From: Jatrophihabitans endophyticus
GTDB lineage: Bacteria > Actinomycetota > Actinomycetes > Mycobacteriales > Jatrophihabitantaceae
Assembly: GCF_900129455.1 (NCBI RefSeq)
Contig: NZ_FQVU01000002.1
Span: forward strand, 930,001 to 994,000
Direction of reading: 5' to 3'
Length of the DNA: 64,000 nucleotides
Shown here: positions 55,816-63,104 of the stretch, in pieces
How positions within the stretch are numbered: position 1 is the stretch's first letter
Layout of the letters: every line of letters begins with the position of its first letter
The notes under the pieces: model-generated
Told to the model about the DNA's origin: nothing
Database searches by the model: none
The model's input: the letters and a program-made list of their open reading frames with translations, nothing else
Translations under genes and position numbers: made by a program

Positions 55816-56481
55816 TCACTGAGCGCGGACGCGGGCACCGGACCAGATCGACCAGCCGCCCAACCCGAGGTACAACACCCCGCTGGCACGAGTGCTCGTG
55901 CCGAGCAGCCGGCGGCTGCTCCCAATGCGTTGGCGCAACGCACCGGCGAGTAGGGCGTAGATCGAGTCCGAGAGCAGTCCGACGACGCAGAACACGGCGC
56001 CGAGAACGACCAGTTGCCCGGTGACGGAGCCGGAGCCACGGTGCACGAACTGCGGGAAGAAGGCGAGGAAGAACAGCGCGACCTTCGGGTTCGACAACTC
56101 CACGACCACGCCCTGGACGAAGGCGCGGCGCCTGCGGCTCGCGATGTCGCGCTCGTCGCTCGCGGCTTGCGCCGGCGGTTGCTCGCCGATCCTCCCGCCG
56201 GCCCGCCACGCGCGCACACCGAGGAACAGCAGGTAGGCGCCGCCGAGATAGTGCAGGGCCGACAGCGCCGGGGCGGAGGACGCGAGCAGCGCGGCGAGCC
56301 CGAAGGTGGTGGCGACGGCATAGGCGGCGGCGGCGAGCGCGCACCCCAGCGCCGCCGCCAGTGCCACGCGCCGCCCGCCGCGCAGACCCTGCGCGGTGAC
56401 GTACAGGTTGCTGGGGCCGGGAACCGCCGCGAACGCCGCGACGACCAGCACGAACGTCGTCAGCGTCGACAGCGAGGGCAC
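55816..56481 (-). CDS. LysE-family amino-acid exporter
   Basis: A 221-residue protein with six hydrophobic helices. LysE/RhtB landmarks are VPGPSNLYVTAQGLRGG, LHYLGGAYLLFLGVRAWR and VVVELSNPKVALFFLAFFPQFV. GTG 56481 gives the family length; no Shine-Dalgarno is seen. Substrate unspecified. Confidence 0.88.
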   Translation of the reverse strand: MPSLSTLTTFVLVVAAFAAVPGPSNLYVTAQGLRGGRRVALAAALGCALAAAAYAVATTFGLAALLASSAPALSALHYLGGAYLLFLGVRAWRAGGRIGEQPPAQAASDERDIASRRRRAFVQGVVVELSNPKVALFFLAFFPQFVHRGSGSVTGQLVVLGAVFCVVGLLSDSIYALLAGALRQRIGSSRRLLGTSTRASGVLYLGLGGWSIWSGARVRAQ

Positions 56482-56524
56482 CGCCCCAGTCTGCCCCCGT
56501 CGAAGGCGTTGCGGGAGTACTCCG

Positions 56525-56977
56525 TCACGTCGCCAGGGACCGGGCCATGCAGACCGACGACGCGCTGTCGACGTAGGGGCCGAACTTCGCGATCGGCTCG
56601 AAACCGTGCCGGGCGTAGAACCGGATCGCGGCGTGCTGGTGGACGCCGGTCTCGAGACGGACGAGGTGCGCCCCGGCCGCGGCGGCGTGGTCGAGCAGCG
56701 CGGTGATGACCGCCGACGCGACGCCACGTCCGCGGTGCGAGGGGAGGACGTAGAACCGCTTCAGCTCGGCGGTGCCGTCGTCGGCCACCTCGACACCACC
56801 GACGCCGACGTAGGCACCGTCGTCCGACGCGCCGACGAGGTGGACGCCGCCCGCTTCGAGTCGCTCGACGGAGTAGCCGAACATCTCGCTCTCGTCGTAC
56901 CCGCTGGAGGCCAGCTCGGCGGTCAGCGCGTCGACGAGCGGCAGGACGTCACGAACCGAGACAACGGCGACCTTCAC
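56525..56977 (-). CDS. GNAT-family N-acetyltransferase
   Basis: A 150-residue acetyltransferase. Motif A (acetyl-CoA pyrophosphate loop) is VLPSHRGRGVASAVI, preceded by ELKRFY and followed by LVRLETGVHQHAAIRFYARHGFEPI. GTG 56977 has GAGAG eight bases upstream. The substrate is unknown. Confidence 0.85.
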   Translation of the reverse strand: MKVAVVSVRDVLPLVDALTAELASSGYDESEMFGYSVERLEAGGVHLVGASDDGAYVGVGGVEVADDGTAELKRFYVLPSHRGRGVASAVITALLDHAAAAGAHLVRLETGVHQHAAIRFYARHGFEPIAKFGPYVDSASSVCMARSLAT

Positions 56978-57061
56978 CTGTCGCACTCTCACCGACCACT
57001 GTTTCGGCGCGGTTACCCGGCGCCCGCTCGTCCGTCCGGGAACCGCTGCGACCATGGACCC

Positions 57062-57556
57062 ATGAAGTTCCGCGCCGGTCTGCACGGCACCGTGAACGCG
57101 GTGCTGGGCGCGGTCTTCGCGCCGCTGTTCGCGGCGCTCGCCGTCGTGTGCGGCATCCAGGTCTCGCGCGGCAGCGACGTCGGCTGGTCCTGTGCCGGCG
57201 GCATCCTGGCCCTCGTCAGCTGCCTGGTGATGGCCGCGGTGCTGGTCGGCGGTGTCTCGACCTGGCGGACGGTGATCCTCACGCCCACCGGCCTGTCCCT
57301 TCCCGGCTTCACGCTGCGCCGCGGGCTGTATCGCGACGACGTGCCACTCGCCGACATCGCCGTCGTGGAGCTGAGGTATCGCTCGGAACCGCGCAACGGT
57401 CGCTGGCAGCTACGCGTCGTCCGGCGGGACGCGACGGCGCTGTGCTGCGACAGCATCACGAGCTCGCGCAGCTCCGCCGGCGCCGGTGGCACGTCCGCCA
57501 TGCGGTCGGTCGATCGGCTCCGGGTCGCGGTCGAGGACGCGCAACGACGCGCGTGA
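57062..57556 (+). CDS. Small membrane protein with PH-like C-terminal domain
   Basis: A 164-residue protein with two N-terminal spans (about 12-32 and 42-66) followed by TWRTVILTPTGLSLPGFTLRRG and LADIAVVELRYR, the pattern of bacterial PH-like domain membrane proteins. ATG 57062 has no ribosome site. Convergent with the M15 peptidase gene. Confidence 0.6.
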   Translation: MKFRAGLHGTVNAVLGAVFAPLFAALAVVCGIQVSRGSDVGWSCAGGILALVSCLVMAAVLVGGVSTWRTVILTPTGLSLPGFTLRRGLYRDDVPLADIAVVELRYRSEPRNGRWQLRVVRRDATALCCDSITSSRSSAGAGGTSAMRSVDRLRVAVEDAQRRA

Positions 57557-57570
57557 CCGACCTGCCCGGG

Positions 57571-58149
57571 CTAGCAGGTGGGCGAGTGGCAGGGGAAGAG
57601 CTTCTTGTACACCTTGTGCGTGGCCGCGACGCTCTTGTTGATCTCGAAGTGCATCGGGTCCTTGCGATGCTGGTAGTCGCCGCCCCATCGGATCACGCCC
57701 GAGTAGCGCTTGAGCCGCTTGTGAATGGCCGCGATCTGCTTCTTCGTGAACGAGTGGGCCGCGGTGGTGTTCAGTGGGTGGCGGGTCGCGTTGAGGTCGA
57801 TCGCGGTGCCCGACGCGTGGTTGGAGTACGTGGTCTGGGAACCGCGGATCTTGCGGTACGACCAGCCGTAGTCGTCACCGGCCTTGTAGAGACTCAGCTT
57901 CTCGACCTGCTTGTTGTACCAGTTGGCGAAGTCGACCAGGAGCACGCCGGCGTCGCCCTTGCGCAGCAGCAACCCGTGCTTGGTGCCCGGCACCTTGTAG
58001 GTCGCCAGCTTCGACGAGGTCGACTTGGTGATGACCGTCCAGCCGTTCTGCGACTTGGCGGTGGCGGCCGATGCCGACGTCGCCGAGGCGATGAGCAGCG
58101 CCGCCGAGGTCAGGAGTCCGAGCAAGGCCGCGAAAAGCTTCGTGCGCAT
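57571..58149 (-). CDS. Secreted M15-family peptidase (D,D-carboxypeptidase-like)
   Basis: A 192-residue exported peptidase. Signal peptide to about residue 29. The VanY/L-Ala-D-Glu-type zinc ligands are H111 and D118 in SNHASGTAIDLN and H167 in DPMHFEI, so it should cut peptidoglycan stem peptides. Two cysteines at the extreme C-terminus (CHSPTC). GGAGGG precedes ATG 58149. The start lies within the shifted 3' end of the methyltransferase gene. Confidence 0.88.
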   Translation of the reverse strand: MRTKLFAALLGLLTSAALLIASATSASAATAKSQNGWTVITKSTSSKLATYKVPGTKHGLLLRKGDAGVLLVDFANWYNKQVEKLSLYKAGDDYGWSYRKIRGSQTTYSNHASGTAIDLNATRHPLNTTAAHSFTKKQIAAIHKRLKRYSGVIRWGGDYQHRKDPMHFEINKSVAATHKVYKKLFPCHSPTC

Positions 58150-58853
58150 GGCAATCCCTCCGAATCGGTCATCGTCGTGACCTGCGGGTCATAGTGCCGA
58201 GAACCGTCCGTTATGGGAAGGGCGGGTCGGGACGTCGCCACATCAGCAGGTAGCGCCAGAGCAAGCAGCCGGCACACGTGCACACCGGGCAGCACCACCC
58301 GGGCCTGCTCGCGCACCTGGCGCGTGGTCAGCTCGGCGTCGCGCGTCGGCATGCGCCGGTGGTCGGGATCGTGGCGCAGGGGCGAGCCCGGCCGGGTGCG
58401 GTCGCCTCCGGCGGCCAGTACGAGACCGATCAGGTGGTGCCAGGTCGAAGCGACCAGTTCGACGGGCAGCTCGCGCGGCAGGTCGCGACGCGGCAGGGCG
58501 ACGACGGCCAGCACGCCGCCGGGGCGCAGCGCCTCGGCCAGCCGGGCGAGCGTCGCGGCGAGCGGCAGGTGGTGCAGTGCGGTCATCGAGACGATCGCGT
58601 CGTAGTGCCCGGCGGGCAACGGAACCGTCGTGACGTCGGCCAGCCGGCAGTCGACGTTGTCGGGCACGCGGCGGCGGGCGGCGTCGATCATCGTCGGGTC
58701 ACGGTCGAGGGCATCGACGTGGCGGACGCGGGCGGCCAGCGCACCGGCCAGCCGGCCGGCCCCGCAGCCGACGTCCAGGACGCGCTCGGCGCCCGCGGGC
58801 ACGGCGCGCAGCAGCAGCCGGTCGTAGTAGGCGTTGTGGTCCCACGGCAGCAC
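58110..58853 (-). CDS. Class I SAM methyltransferase with frameshifted C-terminus
   Basis: A 247-codon frame. Motif I is RVLDVGCGAGRLA; DALDRDPTMID, YDAIVSMTALHHL and LRPGGVLAVVALP follow. GTG 58853 has GGGAGG eight bases upstream. Near the end the frame reads VHVCRLLA and then an unlikely tail to a stop at 58110, inside the next gene. One base over, the same DNA reads LWRYLLMWRRPDPPFP then TAA (58211), which is the normal end of this family. A one-base insertion near CTGCTTGCTC explains both. Either a natural frameshift or a sequence error. Confidence 0.75.
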   Translation of the reverse strand: MLPWDHNAYYDRLLLRAVPAGAERVLDVGCGAGRLAGALAARVRHVDALDRDPTMIDAARRRVPDNVDCRLADVTTVPLPAGHYDAIVSMTALHHLPLAATLARLAEALRPGGVLAVVALPRRDLPRELPVELVASTWHHLIGLVLAAGGDRTRPGSPLRHDPDHRRMPTRDAELTTRQVREQARVVLPGVHVCRLLALALPADVATSRPALPITDGSRHYDPQVTTMTDSEGLPCARSFSRPCSDS

Positions 58854-58899
58854 GGGTTCATCCTCCCTGGGACGAAGGGGGCGAGAGCGACGTTCTGGC

Positions 58900-59526
58900 A
58901 TGATCGCCGCCGTGGGCGGTCCCGCGCATCGAAACCTGCGGACGCGCACGACCGGTCTGATCCTCGCGCCGGCGCTGGCGATATCCGGGTGCGCCGGGGG
59001 TTCCGCCTCCCGGGGCGGTGACACCATCGCCGGATCACGCAGCGCACCTGCATCGACGCCCACCACCTCGTCCGCGTCCCGCAGCGTCGGTTCGCCGGAC
59101 CGAGACGTCCCACCCCGGTGCCACCGCGGCGAGGTGCTGGCGGTCGGTAGGTCGGCTCTCGATGCAGCTCTCGGCCGGCGTTACCTGGCCGTCGACGTGC
59201 GCAACTGCACGGGCCGTCCGGTGCGGCTGACTCGACCGGTCGTCACCGGGGTGACCGCCGCCGGCCGCAGCGGCGCGCTCCGGGTCGTGCCGACCCCCGT
59301 TGCGCATCGGCAGGAACGAGCGTTCATGCTCGGGCCCGGTCGGACGGCCTCGGCCGGGTTGTCGTGGCGGGCCGAACCGCGCGACGAGCGCATCCGCGAG
59401 CTCCGCATTGCCGCGACCCCCGCCGACCCCGCGCACGTCGTGCCCCTCGATCTGCTGGAGCTACGGCTCACCAGTCGCCTCGACTACTACCCGTGGGTGT
59501 CGCGACCCAGCGACGTCTTCTCCTGA
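58900..59526 (+). CDS. Putative lipoprotein
   Basis: A 208-residue exported protein with lipobox ALAISGC (Cys at about 31). A Ser/Thr-rich linker and a beta-rich domain follow, with FMLGPGRTASAGLSWRAEP and VVPLDLLELRLTSRLDYYPWVS. Start ATG 58900 or GTG 58912; the latter would be leaderless after CATGAT. Resembles small actinobacterial DUF4232-like lipoproteins only loosely. Divergent from the methyltransferase. Confidence 0.65.
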   Translation: MIAAVGGPAHRNLRTRTTGLILAPALAISGCAGGSASRGGDTIAGSRSAPASTPTTSSASRSVGSPDRDVPPRCHRGEVLAVGRSALDAALGRRYLAVDVRNCTGRPVRLTRPVVTGVTAAGRSGALRVVPTPVAHRQERAFMLGPGRTASAGLSWRAEPRDERIRELRIAATPADPAHVVPLDLLELRLTSRLDYYPWVSRPSDVFS

Positions 59527-59653
59527 CATACCGGCGGCGTACGGATCGGGTGCCGTGTCACGCGGCCAGGTGACCACCGGCTGGAACTCGTGATCGCGGG
59601 CGTCGGCCGCCGAGGTGGCGACGTGATCATGTCGGCACACCGACCGATGCGCA

Positions 59654-59683
59654 TTGACCGGATCGGCGCGGGGCTGTTACGGT
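59654..59683 (+). promoter_or_regulatory. Promoter of the cobalamin-regulated operon
   Basis: TTGACC (59654-59659), 18 bases, TACGGT (59678-59683). Good match to the housekeeping actinobacterial -35/-10. The transcript would start near 59690, just before the riboswitch. The stretch 59527-59653 before it shows nothing else. Confidence 0.6.
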
Positions 59684-59685
59684 GC

Positions 59686-59812
59686 GCTCGGCCGGGCAGC
59701 CGCCCGTGCAGCAAGACCAGCCCACGCAGGGGAAGCCGGTGTGAACCCGGCGCTGACCCGCAACCGTGAGCCGCGCAGCGATGCGAGGCGAGCCGGAATG
59801 CCTGCCGGGCTG
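59686..59812 (+). ncRNA. Cobalamin (B12) riboswitch
   Basis: The conserved core is readable: GGGAAGCCGGTGTGAA (59730-59745), GCTGACCCGCAACCGT (59752-59767) and the 3' B12 box GCCGGAATGCCTGCC (59792-59806). These are the signature blocks of the adenosylcobalamin-class riboswitch in the right order and spacing. It lies about 100 bases upstream of ATG 59913, so high B12 should switch off the secreted helical-repeat protein and its coupled neighbour. Confidence 0.92.
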
Positions 59813-59853
59813 GGTGGTCAGTGTCTCGTCGCGGTAGCGAGACGGTGCCCGGC

Positions 59854-59903
59854 CCGTTCGTCGGTCGTCGCCGTGTCGCGTTGCGAGCACTCCGAACGAA
59901 CGG
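59854..59903 (+). promoter_or_regulatory. Hairpin next to the start codon, probable expression platform
   Basis: CCGTTCGT (59854-59861) pairs with ACGAACGG (59896-59903), whose last bases belong to the only ribosome-site-like stretch (ACGGACG) before ATG 59913. A smaller stem GTCTCG/CGAGAC (59823-59828, 59838-59843) precedes it. The layout suggests translational control downstream of the riboswitch. Confidence 0.45.
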
Positions 59904-59912
59904 ACGTCGCTC

Positions 59913-62900
59913 ATGACTCCCTGCCCCACCCGCCGGAGCCGCGCCGTCGCGGCCGGGGTCATCCTCCTGCTCGCCGGTGCTCTGATCACCGCGGCGCCCG
60001 CCGGTGCCAAGCCCGCCAAGACCACCAAGCCCGCCGAGCCGAGGAAGACCACGACATCCGTGAGCGCGTCACGCGCCGTCGCGGGCGCGCCGCTCGCGCT
60101 GACCGCGAGGGTCAGGCCGCGTCCGACGGGCGGCACGATGCGCTTCACCATCGCCGGCAGGACGCCGAAGACGTGCGCGAAGGTCGCGGTGCGCGCCGGG
60201 TCGGCGCGGTGCGCCGCCACCGCCCCGGCCGCGGGCCGGCGCACCGTCACCGTCCGGTACTCCGGGGTGCGAGCGAGCGCGAAGTCGAAGCATCGGGCCT
60301 ACCGTGCGTCGAGTATTCGGCGCACCGTCACGGTGGCGGCGAGACCCGGCACGACCCCGAAACCGGCGGCCGGCACCATCGTCGGCAGCACCGGCTCGTG
60401 CACCACCAGCAAGGGCGCGCTGGTGGCGGTCAGCTTCGCGACGTGGTCCGGGCCGATCGTCCGTGGCTGCGACACGACCCCGACCACCGGCATCGACCTG
60501 CTCGACACGGCCGGCTTCACCACCGCCGGCACGCAACACGACGGCCCGCAGTTCCTGTGCCGTATCGGCCATGCGCTGTTCGACAGCGGCACGCAGTACC
60601 CGAAGCCGGCCACCGAGTCGTGTGTGAGGACGCCGCCGGCGAGCGCGTACTGGTCCTACTGGCTGGCGCCGAAGGGATCGAACACCTGGTCTTATGCGCA
60701 GTTCGGCGCATATTCGCAGCGGACGATCGACGGCGACGTCCAGGCGTGGACCTACGGCGCCACCGACGTCGAGGGCACCACCGGCAAGCCCGCCTTCACG
60801 CCGAACCAGGTGCGGGCGGGATCGAGCGCGACGGCGAGATCCGCGCCGGCTGCGCAGCGAAGGGCTGCGCCCGCGCCGCGCGCCGACGTCGGGAAGGCGA
60901 CCGACTACCTGCTCACCGCCCCCAACAGTGCCGGCGACGGACCGCAGCTCAAGGACGGCCACTACTACGACCAGTACGACCTCGGTTTCGCCGACTACGG
61001 GTTGACCGTCGACGCGGTGTACGCGCTCGCCGCGTCCGGCTCGGACGACGCCGCGTTGCGTCGCATCATGGCGTTCCTGGACAGCGCCGGAACCGACGGC
61101 AGCGACCGGTCGATCAACGACTACACCGGCGTCGGCACGGAGTACGCCGGCGGCGGCTCGGTCGGCAAGGTCGCGCTGGCCGCACTGATGACCGGCTACG
61201 ACCCGCACGCGTTCGCCGGCCACGATCTCGTCGCGACCCTGGCCGAGCTGGTCTGCACGAAGGCGATCGATAGCGTCTGCGCCGCGCCCGGCAACTACCG
61301 TTACTCGCCGTCGACCTTCGCGCAGGCGCTGCCGATCATCGCGCAGCTACGCGCCGGCGACGCCAAGGGTGCGAAGCGTCCGATCGCCTACCTGGAGAGC
61401 CTGCAGCACGCGTCGGGGGCGTTCCCCAGCGTGCTGCCCGGCGCCGACTCCGAGACCGACAGCACCGGCATCGCCGCGATGGCGCTCGCCCTCGTGCCGG
61501 GCGCCGAGGCGCGCACCCGGCTGGCGAAGGCGCTGTCGTGGCTCGCTTCGCAGCAGACCGCCGACGGCGGCTTCCCCGGCGCGGCCGGCGACTCGACCAA
61601 CTCCGCCGCCATCGCGATCCAGGCGCTGCGGCTCGACGCGCAGACCTACGCGACCCGGATCGAGCGAGCCGAGGCGTTCCTCGCCGCGGCGCAGAACGCC
61701 GACGGCGGCTTCGACGTCGACGCCGACGCCGACGGCTCGGACATGCGAGCCACGACGCAGGTGCTCGGCGGTGTCGTCGGCACCCCGTTCGGCTCCGTGC
61801 TCGACGACCTCGACGCCAAGGACGTCGGTACGTCCGGGGCCACCTACCTCGTCGACCAGCTGACCGGCGGCGACCACTACGAGACGGTCTACGACGGGAC
61901 GGCCTACCCCGACCAGGGGCTCACCGCCGACGGCGTGTTCGCGCTGCTGGCCACCGGCGGGCACGCCGCGTCGGTCTCGGCCATGACGTCCTACCTCGAG
62001 AAGCAGGTCGACGCGTACGCCGACCCGACCGGGGCGAACTTCGGGCCCTACAGCGGGTCACTGGCCAAGCTCGCGCTGGTCGCCGAGGCCACCGGCGGCG
62101 ATCCGCACTCCTTCGGCGGGGCCGATCTGCTCGCAGTGCTCGCCGCGAACGTGTGCACCGAGGCCCAGGGTGCGGGGCAGCCGTGCGTCGCGGTCGGCGA
62201 CTTCCGCAACAACTACGCCACGGTCTCGCAGGCGCTCGGAGTCCTCGCCCTGCAGGCATCGCCGGACGACGGTGACCATCTCGCCGCCACCGACCCCGCC
62301 GTCGTGCGGCTGCACCAGCTGCAGTGCGACGACGGCGGCTTCGCCAGCACGCTGCGCAGTGCCGGGGACGGCTGCACCTCCGACGTCGACACCACCGGGT
62401 ACGCGGTGCAGGCGCTCGCCGCCGTGGCGGGTACCGACACGTGGATCGGCGCGGCGCAGCACTACCTGCAGGACCGGCAGCGCACGACCGGTCTGTTCCC
62501 GGGGGCAGCGGGGGACAACGCCAACTCCACCGCGCTGGCCGCCGACGCCCTGCAGTCGCTCGTCACGGCCCTGACCAGCCCCACCGCGGACCCGCCGCAG
62601 CCGCAGACGATCACGCCGATCGCGCCGTGGCAGTCGTCGCTGCGCGGCCTGCGTTCGCTCGCGACCCCGGCCGGCGGCTTCGCCCTCACCGGCGGCGCGG
62701 CGCCGGACCTGCGCGCCTCCACGCAGGCGGTCGCCGCGGCGGCCCAGCGCAGCCTGCTGGAGCTGTCCGGCGCGACGATCCTGTCGCTGCCGCGTGCCGC
62801 GGCTGCCGACCCGCCCGCCGTCCCCGGCGGCGGCTCGAGCTCCGGCGGAACGCCGTCCGGCCCCGGCACGACCTCCTCGGCGGCCGGCCACGGGAGCGGC

Positions 62901-63104
62901 AGCCCGGGCACCGAGACCTCCGGGGCCGTGCCGAACGGCGACTCGGCGTCGCCGGTCGCCGACGGTGCGGCGGGCACCGCCGACACCGGCGTCCCGACGC
63001 TGACCCTGCTGCTGTGGGCGGCCGCCCTGCTCACGCTCGGCGCGGCCCTGAGCGTCGCCGCCCGCCGCGGCGCGCGCCCCGGGCGTGGCGGGACGCACCG
63101 ATGA
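59913..63104 (+). CDS. Secreted helical-repeat protein, transcobalamin/intrinsic-factor-like, membrane-anchored
   Basis: A 1063-residue exported protein. Signal peptide to about residue 31. An Ig-like domain (about 45-142) follows, then a four-Cys module (about 160-300; C163, C186, C216, C237; TPPASAYWSYWLAPKG). The long helical part (about 327-1000) has six QxxxGxF-type repeats of the prenyltransferase/squalene-cyclase fold: LQHASGAFPS, QQTADGGFPG, AQNADGGFDV, LQCDDGGFAS, RQRTTGLFPG and ATPAGGFALT. There are no cyclase DxDD-type acids. A Gly/Ser linker and a C-terminal span with an Arg tail anchor it. Six such repeats build the alpha6-alpha6 barrel of transcobalamin and intrinsic factor, and the gene is under a B12 riboswitch, so surface cobalamin capture is the best reading (inference). 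The stop overlaps the next start by 4 bases. Confidence 0.85.
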   Translation: MTPCPTRRSRAVAAGVILLLAGALITAAPAGAKPAKTTKPAEPRKTTTSVSASRAVAGAPLALTARVRPRPTGGTMRFTIAGRTPKTCAKVAVRAGSARCAATAPAAGRRTVTVRYSGVRASAKSKHRAYRASSIRRTVTVAARPGTTPKPAAGTIVGSTGSCTTSKGALVAVSFATWSGPIVRGCDTTPTTGIDLLDTAGFTTAGTQHDGPQFLCRIGHALFDSGTQYPKPATESCVRTPPASAYWSYWLAPKGSNTWSYAQFGAYSQRTIDGDVQAWTYGATDVEGTTGKPAFTPNQVRAGSSATARSAPAAQRRAAPAPRADVGKATDYLLTAPNSAGDGPQLKDGHYYDQYDLGFADYGLTVDAVYALAASGSDDAALRRIMAFLDSAGTDGSDRSINDYTGVGTEYAGGGSVGKVALAALMTGYDPHAFAGHDLVATLAELVCTKAIDSVCAAPGNYRYSPSTFAQALPIIAQLRAGDAKGAKRPIAYLESLQHASGAFPSVLPGADSETDSTGIAAMALALVPGAEARTRLAKALSWLASQQTADGGFPGAAGDSTNSAAIAIQALRLDAQTYATRIERAEAFLAAAQNADGGFDVDADADGSDMRATTQVLGGVVGTPFGSVLDDLDAKDVGTSGATYLVDQLTGGDHYETVYDGTAYPDQGLTADGVFALLATGGHAASVSAMTSYLEKQVDAYADPTGANFGPYSGSLAKLALVAEATGGDPHSFGGADLLAVLAANVCTEAQGAGQPCVAVGDFRNNYATVSQALGVLALQASPDDGDHLAATDPAVVRLHQLQCDDGGFASTLRSAGDGCTSDVDTTGYAVQALAAVAGTDTWIGAAQHYLQDRQRTTGLFPGAAGDNANSTALAADALQSLVTALTSPTADPPQPQTITPIAPWQSSLRGLRSLATPAGGFALTGGAAPDLRASTQAVAAAAQRSLLELSGATILSLPRAAAADPPAVPGGGSSSGGTPSGPGTTSSAAGHGSGSPGTETSGAVPNGDSASPVADGAAGTADTGVPTLTLLLWAAALLTLGAALSVAARRGARPGRGGTHR

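Noticed and set aside
58854-58901. Methyltransferase start at ATG 58901
   Set aside because: It would overlap the divergent lipoprotein start on the same CATG. GTG 58853 has GGGAGG at ideal spacing and fits family length.
59913-63104. Terpene (squalene-hopene-type) cyclase
   Set aside because: The QxxxGxF repeats fit the fold, but the protein is exported, anchored, lacks DxDD-type catalytic acids and is under a B12 riboswitch.
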